Below, piece by piece: positions 36,075 through 44,548 of a stretch of 64,000 bases of DNA (its first letter is position 1; the number at the start of each line of letters is the position of its first letter). The DNA is from Candidatus Saccharimonadota bacterium (lineage in GTDB: Bacteria; Patescibacteriota; Saccharimonadia; Saccharimonadales; Saccharimonadaceae), in contig JAQGHA010000016.1 in assembly GCA_028289065.1 (NCBI GenBank), positions 1 to 64,000 of the forward strand, in the 5' to 3' direction. The position numbers and the translations under genes were made by a program. The notes under the pieces are model-generated. The model was not told where the DNA came from and made no database searches. It worked only from the letters and a program-made list of their open reading frames with translations.

Positions 36075-36929
36075 ACTCGTGCAGCGAATGTAACCGCCAC
36101 CCTTGGCCAACTCGCTCACTTCAGGGGTTATGACGTTTAGGCCGCGTTGGCGTAATTCGTTGGCAAGAAGGGGAGCGTGGGCACTCATGATGACCGTTTC
36201 GCCGGTTGATACTAAATTACAGGCAAAGGCATGTTGAGCTTCTTCTAAGCTAATCTCTATTTTTTCAATATCAGTTAGCTCGCTCAGTACTCGGCGAGAT
36301 TCTTCAGTAAATGCTTCTGGGCAGTAGACTATGAGCCCGTTTCCGGTTTCCGAAGGAGCTTTTATTATTGAAAGGGCTAAATCGATATCATAAAAGAAAC
36401 TGTCGGCCCAACCAGATATCGCATTTATAACCGGTTCACCATTAGTGTCGCGTTGCGGAATGGTTTCGAGTTGAATTTTCGTAAAGCCCAGTTCATTGGC
36501 AGCAAATGTTTGAGCTGCTTCGTCGCTACGGTAGCCTTTGCCGCAGAATAAATAATCACCAAAAGCCAATGCATCGCCTTGGCCGCTGAATTTTAAACCT
36601 TCTGGTGCATCAATCACCTCAATACCCAGTTCAACTAAGTGTTGTCGAGCCCAGTCTTCTTCGGTTTTTCGTACTTCCGGCAAGCGTGATAGGATAGCTT
36701 TTTTATTACGAACCAGGGCCCAGTTGGCGGTATATACACCATCTTGGCTGGTAGTAGGAGAGGGGACTTGAATTACTTCAATACCAGCAGTTTCAAAAGC
36801 TAAACGGATAGAGTCATGCTCGGCTTGGGCTTTCAGTGTTTCGGTATGAGAATCGCCGTAATAAGGGTTAATCGCTTGTTCGGCGCTAAAATTGAGGGCG
36901 TCAGACATAAGGACGGTGCGGTTAATCAT
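36060..36929 (-). CDS. Guanidino-group hydrolase, pentein family (DDAH/arginine-deiminase-like)
   Basis: This 289-aa protein resembles the amidinotransferase/DDAH fold. It has DGVYTANWALV with a substrate-binding Asp (about 63), FSGQGDALAFG at the position of the family's EGGD, and a C-terminal KGGGYIRCTSLSI placing the nucleophilic Cys near 283. Such enzymes hydrolyse arginine-like guanidinium groups, for example releasing citrulline. Which substrate is used cannot be read here. AGGAG lies 5 nt upstream of the ATG. It follows a FemAB-like gene by 14 bp and is probably in its operon. Confidence 0.72.
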   Translation of the reverse strand: MINRTVLMSDALNFSAEQAINPYYGDSHTETLKAQAEHDSIRLAFETAGIEVIQVPSPTTSQDGVYTANWALVRNKKAILSRLPEVRKTEEDWARQHLVELGIEVIDAPEGLKFSGQGDALAFGDYLFCGKGYRSDEAAQTFAANELGFTKIQLETIPQRDTNGEPVINAISGWADSFFYDIDLALSIIKAPSETGNGLIVYCPEAFTEESRRVLSELTDIEKIEISLEEAQHAFACNLVSTGETVIMSAHAPLLANELRQRGLNVITPEVSELAKGGGYIRCTSLSIQ

Positions 36930-36943
36930 TGTTTCTCCTGAAT

Positions 36944-37978
36944 TTAGTAGTAGTAATCTTTAGTACGTTGGAAATAAAGCCGGCGATGAATTCGCTCGCC
37001 AAGCTTTGTCCAAATTTTGTAATTGGTTATAGAGATCACATAATCGTAGCAGCCAATATAATCAGTAACTTGCTTATTGAAAGCGGTTTTAAACATACCT
37101 ACCCCATGGTGTGGATGATCGGTATTATTTATCTCTTCACTAGGAGGTGACCCGCAAAAATCATGCAGTTTCACACCACGGGCTTTCGCCCATTTAATAA
37201 CATGCCATTGAAGCAGGTGACTAGCGCCGTAAGCAGTACGTTCCCGAACCGAGGCGCCATCTTTGTAGGTGCTTTTTGTACCAAAAGTCATAGCGTATGC
37301 TCCAGCAACAACCTTGCCTTCAAAATGAGCAAAAAATAACTGCCCAAGCCCGGCTTTTTCAAATGATTGCCAAAACTCTTTGTAGTAATTATAGCTACGT
37401 ATACCAAATTGGCCCTCGGCTGTGTCACTAAGAAGCTTAAACATAATTTTACAATTCTCTTCGGTAGCCGCTTCGGTTGTAACTTTTACACCATCGCGTT
37501 CGGCGCGGCGGATAGCATAGCGACCCTTTTGTGGCATATCTTCCAGTACTTTTTTGAGCGACGACGATATATCAAGGGTGATAGTCGATGGATTAGGAAT
37601 AATTGCCGCAGCTTTTTTCAACCCATGCCGTTCTAAGGTTGGTTGGCAGGCCCGGTCTAATTCGCTTTCAACCCTAATCGCAAAAACCCCAGCCTTTTTA
37701 GCTAAGGGTTTTAATGCCTTTAATGTATCAAATAATTGCTTCGCGGTAGTGACATTAGGGCCTTTTGGAAGGTACCATAATTTTCCTAGTGGGGGAGTTT
37801 GCTTTTCTAGTACCGTAATAGCCAGCGAGCTACTGATAATAAATCGCGGTGTATAATTTGTAAGCTTTTTTATTTCGCTATATTCAAAACTTGAAAAAAC
37901 GTTGCCACCATCGGGGTTTGCAATAATTAAACTATCCCATTTAGTAATTTCATCAGGCGTAGCATAGCGAGCGGTCAT
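36944..37978 (-). CDS. FemAB/FemX-family aminoacyltransferase (second copy)
   Basis: This 344-aa protein has the same FemABX layout as 30106-31083: NVFSSFEYSEIKKLTNYTPR at the N-terminus, LWYLPKGPNV, and TYKDGASVRERTAYGASHLL then HDFCGSPPSEE at the C-terminus. It is diverged from the first copy, so the two probably act at different bridge positions or on different substrates. The start is 8 nt after TACAAT. Confidence 0.85.
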   Translation of the reverse strand: MTARYATPDEITKWDSLIIANPDGGNVFSSFEYSEIKKLTNYTPRFIISSSLAITVLEKQTPPLGKLWYLPKGPNVTTAKQLFDTLKALKPLAKKAGVFAIRVESELDRACQPTLERHGLKKAAAIIPNPSTITLDISSSLKKVLEDMPQKGRYAIRRAERDGVKVTTEAATEENCKIMFKLLSDTAEGQFGIRSYNYYKEFWQSFEKAGLGQLFFAHFEGKVVAGAYAMTFGTKSTYKDGASVRERTAYGASHLLQWHVIKWAKARGVKLHDFCGSPPSEEINNTDHPHHGVGMFKTAFNKQVTDYIGCYDYVISITNYKIWTKLGERIHRRLYFQRTKDYYY

Positions 37979-38008
37979 TAGGTTCTATTGTACCTTAAAA
38001 ATGATAAA

Positions 38009-38048
38009 GCCGGCCAGCCCTCGGTATAAATACCTTGGGCCGACCGGC
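38009..38048 (-). terminator. Terminator of the small leftward gene
   Basis: An 18-bp GC-rich imperfect stem (GCCGG...CCGGC, G-U pairs on the minus-strand RNA) around a short TAAA-type loop, followed on the minus strand by TTTATCATTTTT. Confidence 0.75.
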
Positions 38049-38057
38049 GTGGGCGCA

Positions 38058-38330
38058 TCAACGCCCGACTACCACAAGCACGTAGCCGAAGGCTTCGCAA
38101 TCTTTCCGAGGAAAGTTCACGAGCACGGTATCACCGTTGCTTGTTGTTCCAGCTGCTTGCAGCTCTTTCACGGTGAATTCCTTGAAAAAGACATTGCGTA
38201 CAACATCGCGTTTGTCGTCGTTCTCTACGTCGATATCGATGGGCTTCTGTTTGTCGATGCTTTGCTGAATCGACTTTCGAAGCTCTTGACAGGACATTGA
38301 GGAAACGTGCGACGTTTGGACTGAGACCAC
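38058..38330 (-). CDS. Small hypothetical protein of higher GC content
   Basis: This 90-aa soluble protein is not recognised. The gene model is supported by a complete promoter (38366-38394), GGAGAGGG just before the GTG start at 38330, and a strong terminator 10 bp after the stop. Its DNA is visibly GC-richer than the surroundings, suggesting recent transfer. A plus-strand frame over the same bases lacks such signals. Confidence 0.6.
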   Translation of the reverse strand: MVSVQTSHVSSMSCQELRKSIQQSIDKQKPIDIDVENDDKRDVVRNVFFKEFTVKELQAAGTTSNGDTVLVNFPRKDCEAFGYVLVVVGR

Positions 38331-38365
38331 GACCCTCTCCGCTCTCTCGTAGTGTAGACACTCAT

Positions 38366-38394
38366 ATTATAGTACATTGAGCTAGATGAGTCAA
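38366..38394 (-). promoter_or_regulatory. Near-consensus sigma-70 promoter
   Basis: Minus strand: TTGACT (38394-38389), 17-nt spacer, TATAAT (38371-38366), driving the 90-aa gene with a leader of about 30 nt. Confidence 0.82.
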
Positions 38395-39279
38395 TTAATG
38401 ACCGAAATGATTTTTTGCCAGCATCCGAGCAGCCGTAAGTTCTTCAGGTGTAAGAGTAGGTGCTTTTACATGTTGAGGGCGGTTAAGAGTAAGTTCATCA
38501 TCCCGTATTTTAGAGAATACTTCACGAATTTCTTCAGTAGTTATACCAAATTCGTCAAGCCGCAGCATGGAGTTCATGACATTAGTAATATTATCGTGAG
38601 TGTACCGACGCGTACTATCTGCATTCTTCAGTTTAAGACGGGCGTTTTCAGATGTCCTGTCTTTTTCGAAGTCGCGTTCAGCCTGTACGTGATCCTTTAC
38701 GGTTACTAAGTAGTTAGTCCATCTTTTATTAACTTTTTCAGGAAAAAGGTCATAGGGGTAGAAATATTCGTTTACTCCGGAATCCTCACCAACTTTAACT
38801 TTTAAGCCAAGTGTATATAATGCTAAGTCAGCATTTTCTCGGTTTTTCGGCACATCTTTTAATAAGTTTTGAATATTATTTCTTGCATCTTCAACACCTT
38901 CAATACGAAAGTAGTCAGGAAGATTAAGTGTATTCACGATAAGTTCTGTTGCTCTTGCGTGCCGAGCTTTCATTTCAGGTCCGTAGGAATCACCACCACC
39001 GCGCTTTCTGTTTTCTGCAGCGCGACGCTTGGCAAATAATTCTTGATAATCAGGATCTCCAGAAAGGTATTCCGTTACTGCCTTTTCAACCTCTTCATCG
39101 AACTGCTCACGATCAATCTGGTAAAGAGCGGAGAGCCGTTCGTTATCGGACATAGTTCGTTCATATGCAGTAAATACTCGTCGTGCTAAAGCACGTGCTT
39201 GGTCGCTGAGGCCTCCAGGTTGAACAGGCTCAGCATCAATTGGGGTAGTGGTTGGTTGTGATTCGACGTTAAGTACCAT
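38395..39279 (-). CDS. Hypothetical soluble helical protein
   Basis: This 294-aa protein is highly charged and mostly helical (QFDEEVEKAVTEYLSGDPD, RAAENRKRGGGDSY), with no signal peptide, membrane helix or catalytic motif that I recognise. It has its own promoter (39319-39347). Confidence 0.6.
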   Translation of the reverse strand: MVLNVESQPTTTPIDAEPVQPGGLSDQARALARRVFTAYERTMSDNERLSALYQIDREQFDEEVEKAVTEYLSGDPDYQELFAKRRAAENRKRGGGDSYGPEMKARHARATELIVNTLNLPDYFRIEGVEDARNNIQNLLKDVPKNRENADLALYTLGLKVKVGEDSGVNEYFYPYDLFPEKVNKRWTNYLVTVKDHVQAERDFEKDRTSENARLKLKNADSTRRYTHDNITNVMNSMLRLDEFGITTEEIREVFSKIRDDELTLNRPQHVKAPTLTPEELTAARMLAKNHFGH

Positions 39280-39318
39280 GGTGGTTTATCGTTTTATACC
39301 ATTTAAACTATTTGTTTG

Positions 39319-39347
39319 ATAGTAGCATAAAAACTCACCAATGTCAA
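39319..39347 (-). promoter_or_regulatory. Consensus-like promoter of the 294-aa gene
   Basis: Minus strand: TTGACA (39347-39342), 17-nt spacer, TACTAT (39324-39319), 40 bp before the ATG. Confidence 0.8.
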
Positions 39348-39383
39348 TAAGCTAGAGGTGTTAATAGCTGTATTTCGAGTGAA

Positions 39384-39872
39384 CTAAAGTTGAGCTTGAT
39401 CTTTTTTAGAAAGGTAGTCAATTTCTTTGATGATATCAAGGAGAGCTTCAGCTTTTCGCTTTTCATCGGTAATGCCAATTGCAGCGGTATGCGCAGGGGC
39501 GATGAGGCTTGCGTCATCGGTGCTACGGATAAGTAGAAGGTAAGTATCAAACTTTTCTTCTGGTGGCAGGTCGATGTGGTCAATAAGAGGGCGAAGTTCT
39601 TGGATAGCATCCTTTTTTACGCTTTCGAGGTCAGAAGATGGCGCAGGTGAGTCGTAGAACGGCAAAACAGGCGTTTCGGCCGGAACAATTGGCGATTCGT
39701 CTAGAGGTGCAACAGGCATTGGTGCCGGTGTTTCTTCGAATTGCATAGCACTAGAATCGGTGCCGTTTACAGGCATGTTTGGATCGTCTGGAAGTACGCC
39801 AGCAAGTGCCTTGGCGAGTTCTTGGTCGTCGCTAATTGGTTGTGTTGTTGAATCTTGCGGAGTAATATCCAT
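39384..39872 (-). CDS. Hypothetical acidic, Pro-rich protein
   Basis: This 162-aa protein has a disordered acidic, Pro-rich N-terminal half (1-85) and a compact helical C-terminal half (ELRPLIDHIDLPPEEKFDTY). Not recognised. GAGGTGG precedes the ATG. It is divergent from the PGI/PMI gene. Confidence 0.65.
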   Translation of the reverse strand: MDITPQDSTTQPISDDQELAKALAGVLPDDPNMPVNGTDSSAMQFEETPAPMPVAPLDESPIVPAETPVLPFYDSPAPSSDLESVKKDAIQELRPLIDHIDLPPEEKFDTYLLLIRSTDDASLIAPAHTAAIGITDEKRKAEALLDIIKEIDYLSKKDQAQL

Positions 39873-39944
39873 GGCCCACCTCGAATAATATTGTTATGCT
39901 TATTAAAAATACTGTATCATAGATGAAGATTGGTGGGAATACTC

Positions 39945-41006
39945 GTGACAGATATATTGGATAACATTAACGTACTGAGCCAGAGAGACCCAGAGGGTGC
40001 TTTGGAAATTGTGGCTTCACAATATCAACAAGCTTCATTTGAAACAGAAGTCTTTAATTCGGAGCATGACACCCGTGAAATTACCTCACTGATTGTGACG
40101 GGAATGGGCGGTTCAGCCCTGGCTGCTTTAGTAATTAAAGTATTATTACAATCGAAGTTAAGTATTCCATTTGATATTATTCGTGGCTACGATTTGCCAG
40201 GCTACGTAAATGAAAATACTCTAGTGATTGCTAGCAGCTATTCTGGTAATACCGAAGAAACGCTTTCGGCGCTTGAACAGGCCCAGGTAAACCAGGCCCA
40301 GCTGGCTATTATCGCATCCGGTGGAAAATTAATTGATATCGCCAAAGAAAAAGACGTTGCTTACGTACAATTACCAACTGGCGTTCAGCCACGCATGGCC
40401 ATGATATACAACCTGCGTGGTGTTTTATCGTTACTCGAAACCTTTGGTATTATTAATGACGAATTAAATAATGAAGTAAAAGCTTTATCTGGCTGGTTAC
40501 AAACTGAAACTGCCAAGTGGACGCCCGATGTTGCCTTAGACCAAAATTACGCCAAGCAACTTGCCCATTTAGCTATTGGCAAAACGCCAATATTTTACGG
40601 TGGGGCAGTGACAGCACCGTTGGCCTACAAGTGGAAAATTAGTTGGAATGAAACTGCTAAAAATACTGCTTGGTGGAATGAGTATTCTGAATTTAACCAC
40701 AACGAATTTATGGGCTGGGCCTCGCACCCGGTTGAAAAGCCATTTGTGGTATTTGATATTTTAAGTTCGTTTGAGCGACCACGTATTTTGCAGCGGTTCG
40801 AACTGACCGATAAATTATTAAGCGGCAAACGTCCGGCGGCTAATACTATTCAGCTTCAAGGTGATACACTTTTAGCCCAATTACTTTGGGGAGCTATTCT
40901 GGCTGACTTTGCCAGTACGTATGCGGCTGCATTAAACGGCGTTGATCCTACGCCGGTTGTGCTGATTGAGAAATTGAAGCAAGAACTAACAGACGACCCA
41001 CGTTAA
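39945..41006 (+). CDS. Bifunctional phosphoglucose/phosphomannose isomerase-like SIS protein
   Basis: This 353-aa protein has two SIS domains with VTGMGGSALAA and ASSYSGNTEETLSALEQA (phosphosugar binding) and the C-terminal isomerase tail FASTYAALNGVDPTPV-like pattern of archaeal-type PGI/PMI enzymes, which interconvert glucose-6-P or mannose-6-P with fructose-6-P. The GTG at 39945 is chosen because GGTGGG lies 7 nt upstream; TTG 39930 and GTG 39933 are alternatives. Promoter TTGTTA/TATCAT upstream. Together with zwf it links to sugar-phosphate metabolism. Confidence 0.82.
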   Translation: MTDILDNINVLSQRDPEGALEIVASQYQQASFETEVFNSEHDTREITSLIVTGMGGSALAALVIKVLLQSKLSIPFDIIRGYDLPGYVNENTLVIASSYSGNTEETLSALEQAQVNQAQLAIIASGGKLIDIAKEKDVAYVQLPTGVQPRMAMIYNLRGVLSLLETFGIINDELNNEVKALSGWLQTETAKWTPDVALDQNYAKQLAHLAIGKTPIFYGGAVTAPLAYKWKISWNETAKNTAWWNEYSEFNHNEFMGWASHPVEKPFVVFDILSSFERPRILQRFELTDKLLSGKRPAANTIQLQGDTLLAQLLWGAILADFASTYAAALNGVDPTPVVLIEKLKQELTDDPR

Positions 41007-41012
41007 CGCGGA

Positions 41013-42245
41013 TCAATCGTATTGTCGTAATGCAGCTATAGGGTCCTTCTTAGCTGCTCTGATTGCTGGGTAAAGCCCAAATAGGGTACCAATGACTAAT
41101 GACACAATAAGCGCTGTACCGGCGATCTCCCAGTTGAAGACTGGATCGAAGGTCAGGAAGGTGCTGATAGCAAAAGCTAAAATGTAGCCAAAAATGTAGC
41201 CTGTTATTCCGCCACCGATACTTAGTGCTAAAGATTCGATTAAAAATTGAGAAATAATATCGCTGTTTGTAGCGCCGAGTGCTTTTCGAATACCAATTTC
41301 TCGGGTGCGCTCGGCCACGCTTACTAACATGATATTCATAATACCTACTCCACCGACGACCAGTGAGATGGCAGCAATTGCAACCGACACGCCGGCTAAG
41401 GCAGTAAATAAACCACTAGTCGGCTGAGCGATTTCATCACCTGATAAAACGGTAAAATCAGCTTGGTTAAAGTGGTTCTTTAAGAGCGTTTTATTAATTT
41501 CGGTAATAACCCCACCTAGGTATTCAACTGATTCACTTTGGACGTTAATTTGCTGAATTTGCGAAGCGCCTTGATTCAGTTCACGGCCATTAGCAAGATT
41601 TATAAGGACTGCATTATCAAAATCAACCGTATTGTAGTTGATTGGATTATTAGTTCGTTTCAAAATACCAATAATCGTAAAAGGCTGGCCCTTCACCTTG
41701 ATTGTTTTACCAATCGATTGGTCGGTACCAAATATATCAATCGATAATTGTGGGCCGATAACAGCGGTTGCGCCGTTAAGTTCGGGGTCGAGGAACTGAC
41801 CGTCAGATACCTCGATATCGCTAATTTGCTCAAGGTTTGGTGTAGTTGCCAAGATAGGGGTGTGGGCCGAGCCTTCCGTTACGCCGCTAACTGAACCGCC
41901 TAAAATCATCAGCGGAGCCACCGCTTTGACGTGTTCAATCCTTTCAATTGATGCAATATCAACATCACTAAGGCTACTGGCGGCGTATTGTTGGCCGATT
42001 GGGATTTTCGCTATACCGTCGAGCGTATTGTCTGAATTTGCTCCGGGTCGAATAACGGCAATATTTCCACCTAGTGAGTCGACTTGGTCAACGACAATCT
42101 TACTCGCGCCAGCGCTGAGCGCCAATATTGTTGTAATACTTGCAACGCCAATAGTAATACCAAGCATTGTCAGGGTGCTGCGCATGCGGCTACTGGCGAT
42201 TGATTGCCGAGCAATGTGAATGTGGTTGGCAAAAAGGATCTTCAT
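41013..42245 (-). CDS. MacB/FtsX-family ABC transporter permease
   Basis: This 410-aa protein has one N-terminal membrane helix (about 20-45), a large extracytoplasmic MacB-type core (about 50-280), and three C-terminal helices with the FtsX signature GVGIMNIMLVSVAERTREIG and YPAIRAAKKDPIAALRQYD. Such permeases transmit ATPase strokes to export lipids, peptides or macrolides, or to activate wall hydrolases. Its start overlaps the ATPase stop by one base. Confidence 0.92.
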   Translation of the reverse strand: MKILFANHIHIARQSIASSRMRSTLTMLGITIGVASITTILALSAGASKIVVDQVDSLGGNIAVIRPGANSDNTLDGIAKIPIGQQYAASSLSDVDIASIERIEHVKAVAPLMILGGSVSGVTEGSAHTPILATTPNLEQISDIEVSDGQFLDPELNGATAVIGPQLSIDIFGTDQSIGKTIKVKGQPFTIIGILKRTNNPINYNTVDFDNAVLINLANGRELNQGASQIQQINVQSESVEYLGGVITEINKTLLKNHFNQADFTVLSGDEIAQPTSGLFTALAGVSVAIAAISLVVGGVGIMNIMLVSVAERTREIGIRKALGATNSDIISQFLIESLALSIGGGITGYIFGYILAFAISTFLTFDPVFNWEIAGTALIVSLVIGTLFGLYPAIRAAKKDPIAALRQYD

Positions 42246-43033
42246 TATTTTTTATCCTTCTTTTTGGTAGTCGATGCTTTTGGTTTCTTAACAATGTTTA
42301 AAGGTTTTTTCGTACTGGTTCGGGATTGCAAAGGCAGCCGGAATGTATCGGTATCAATTTGGCCATCAAGCATCGTAATAACACGACTGGCGTACGTAGT
42401 GAGGTCGGGGTTGTGGGTGACCATAATAATTGTGTTGCCCTGTTTATGCAGGTCGGAAAGTTCTTGCATAATAATATGGCTGGCGCGCGAATCAAGGTTA
42501 CCGGTCGGCTCGTCAGCGAGAATAATGGCCGGGTCATTTACTAAAGCCCGGGCAATGGCAACACGTTGCATTTGGCCACCGGAGAGTTGGTTGGGCATAT
42601 AAAATTCTCGTTCACCCAGATGGAAACTTCGAAGCATGGTGCTGGCCTTTTTTTGGCGGGCTAGTTTGGTCATACCTTTATATATGAGCGGCAAAGCAAC
42701 ATTATCAATAACGTTCAAACGAGATACTAAATTGAAGCTTTGAAACACAAAACCGATTTGCTGGCTACGAATGCGTGCTTGGCGCTTGGCCGAGAGATAG
42801 GCGATTGATTTACCGTCAAGTTCATACTCACCTTCAATATGGCTATCAAGTAGGCCTAGTACATTTAAAAGCGTCGTTTTGCCGCAGCCACTGGGCCCCA
42901 TAATGGCAATAAATTCGCCTTTTTGAATGGTCAAATTAATACCATCAAGGGCGTAATGCTCAGCATCACCGATGCCAAACCGCTTCTTCAGCTGCTTTAA
43001 TACAATGACGGGAGGGGTTTTTGTGTCGGACAT
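42245..43033 (-). CDS. MacB/LolD-type ABC transporter ATPase
   Basis: This 262-aa protein has Walker A GPSGCGKT, Q-loop FVFQSFNLVSRL, signature LSGGQMQRVAIARAL, Walker B IILADEPTGNLDS and the switch His in MVTHN. A basic C-terminal tail of ~30 residues (TKKPLNIVKKPKASTTKKKD) extends past the usual end. The start is ATG 43033, 6 nt after TACTAT; 65 further upstream codons in frame are not coding. Confidence 0.92.
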   Translation of the reverse strand: MSDTKTPPVIVLKQLKKRFGIGDAEHYALDGINLTIQKGEFIAIMGPSGCGKTTLLNVLGLLDSHIEGEYELDGKSIAYLSAKRQARIRSQQIGFVFQSFNLVSRLNVIDNVALPLIYKGMTKLARQKKASTMLRSFHLGEREFYMPNQLSGGQMQRVAIARALVNDPAIILADEPTGNLDSRASHIIMQELSDLHKQGNTIIMVTHNPDLTTYASRVITMLDGQIDTDTFRLPLQSRTSTKKPLNIVKKPKASTTKKKDKK

Positions 43034-43137
43034 TACCCTATAGTATGAGAGGAATTTGCTGAATCGGCAACTATTTCGATGCAGTGGAAATAACAATGGC
43101 TTGAGAAAAGCGCATTTTTGCTTACAATAAAGAGTCT

Positions 43138-43227
43138 GGAGAGGTGGCCGAGTGGTTGAAGGCGCACGCTTGGAAAGCGTGTGTGCGAGCAATCGTACCG
43201 TGAGTTCGAATCTCATCCTCTCCGCCA
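43138..43227 (+). tRNA. tRNA-Ser, anticodon GGA
   Basis: A class II tRNA: acceptor GGAGAGG/CCTCTCC, loop TTGGAAA giving GGA, long variable arm, T-loop TTCGAAT, encoded CCA. Confidence 0.96.
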
Positions 43228-43245
43228 AACATGAATAGAATTCAG

Positions 43246-43270
43246 AAAGTCTCTAGCAATAGAGACTTTT
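43246..43270 (+). terminator. Terminator after tRNA-Ser(GGA)
   Basis: AAAGTCTCTA/TAGAGACTTT (10 bp) closed by a GCAA tetraloop and followed by T. Confidence 0.82.
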
Positions 43271-43285
43271 GTTATGATAAAGGTA

Positions 43286-43834
43286 ATGGCAGATGTAATT
43301 ATTGTTCCTGGACGAGGTGTGTATCCTGACGGAAGCTTGTTTAAGGATTCGCAAGCTCGCGTTCAAAAAGCGGTAGAACTATACAAGCAGGGTACGGCGC
43401 CGAAAATTATTATGTCTGGTGGTGTTAGTAATCATGTTGGAAATAAGGCCGAAACCATCGAAGCAAAAGCGATGAAAAAGTACGCTGTAGTGCTAGGTGT
43501 AGAAGCGGCAGATGTTCTCGAAGAAAGTGAATCGGCCAATACGATCGGTAATGCCTATTTCAGCAAAAAGGTTTACTGCGAACCTAACGGCTGGAGTGAT
43601 ATTCTCATTGTCGCATCTCGCGAACATATGAAAAGGGTTCGATACGTTTTCAAAAAAACCTTTGGTGATGCATACACGCTTTGCTTTGAGGAAAGCAAAA
43701 AGGTAATCAACCCGCTCCAATACCTTCGACAACTCATTCATGAAAGTATATCGATGAAATTAACCAGAAGTCGTCTTAATAGTATCGATGACGGCGACGA
43801 TGACACTATTCGAGACGAAGTACTCACTAAATAA
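43286..43834 (+). CDS. YdcF/DUF218-family protein
   Basis: This 182-aa protein has the DUF218 pattern: ADVIIVPGRGVYPDG, RVQKAVELYKQGTAPKIIMS, ESANTIGNAYFSKK and IVASREHMKRVRYVF. The family is associated with envelope metabolism, but its activity is not settled. The ATG at 43286 lies 7 nt after TATGAT, so it is probably leaderless; the in-frame ATG at 43274 overlaps the -10 box. Confidence 0.82.
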   Translation: MADVIIVPGRGVYPDGSLFKDSQARVQKAVELYKQGTAPKIIMSGGVSNHVGNKAETIEAKAMKKYAVVLGVEAADVLEESESANTIGNAYFSKKVYCEPNGWSDILIVASREHMKRVRYVFKKTFGDAYTLCFEESKKVINPLQYLRQLIHESISMKLTRSRLNSIDDGDDDTIRDEVLTK

Positions 43835-43862
43835 CCCATTTATACTTTGATATAGTTACTAC

Positions 43863-44312
43863 ATGAGAACAATCAAAAGAGATATCGCTGGTGGCTTATT
43901 ATTTTCCAACGACGGGCATGTCCTAATTGGCAAAAACGTCAAAGGTGGTGTGTACGAAAACCTATGGGTTATACCTGGCGGTGGAATTGATGAGGGAGAA
44001 TCTAAGGAAGACGCTGCGAAGAGAGAAATCCTTGAAGAAGTGGGAATTGATATCAGTAATGCACAAATGGAACTTCTACCAAATGTGCAGCACAGAACAG
44101 CAGAAAAAACGTTACGAGACACAGGCGAACGTGTTTTTGTTGATATGACATTTTATGATTTCAAAGTATTAATCGACCTACCTGCACAACAAATACCGAT
44201 TATCCTTGAAGATGATTTTGGCTATGCAGAATGGGTGCCTATTGCCGAGCTGGCCAAGCGAGGCTATTCGCCATCGGTTGAGATTTTATTGCAGTCGCTG
44301 GATCTTATTTAA
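43863..44312 (+). CDS. NUDIX hydrolase
   Basis: This 149-aa protein has a complete NUDIX box at about 40-62 (GGIDEGESKEDAAKREILEE followed by VGI). NUDIX enzymes cleave nucleoside diphosphate derivatives; the substrate cannot be assigned. TATAGT lies 6 nt before the ATG. It is followed closely by a DUF1653 gene. Confidence 0.9.
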   Translation: MRTIKRDIAGGLLFSNDGHVLIGKNVKGGVYENLWVIPGGGIDEGESKEDAAKREILEEVGIDISNAQMELLPNVQHRTAEKTLRDTGERVFVDMTFYDFKVLIDLPAQQIPIILEDDFGYAEWVPIAELAKRGYSPSVEILLQSLDLI

Positions 44313-44326
44313 CTGAATTACCTAGT

Positions 44327-44548
44327 ATGAAGAGTGACTCTAAGATTACCGGCGTCTATCGACACTATAAAGGTAAAGACTATGAAGTTATTGGTGTTGG
44401 AACCCATACTGAAACCGATGAAAAGTTCGTCGTATATCGCGGATTGAATGAGCCATACGATATGTGGATTCGGCCATTTGATATGTTTTTCGGCACAGTA
44501 ACAGTCAATGGCGTCAAGCAATTGCGCTTTCAAAAAACTGATAGTTAA
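44327..44548 (+). CDS. DUF1653 protein
   Basis: This 73-aa protein matches the short DUF1653 family: GVYRHYKGKDYEVIGVG, HTETDEKFVVYRGL and MWIRPFDMFFGTV. Function unknown; the gene is often near NUDIX genes. Confidence 0.88.
   Translation: MKSDSKITGVYRHYKGKDYEVIGVGTHTETDEKFVVYRGLNEPYDMWIRPFDMFFGTVTVNGVKQLRFQKTDS

Noticed and set aside
38001-38300. Plus-strand ORF of 99 codons
   Set aside because: It lies opposite a minus-strand gene that has promoter, ribosome-binding site and terminator; the plus-strand frame starts inside the terminator hairpin.
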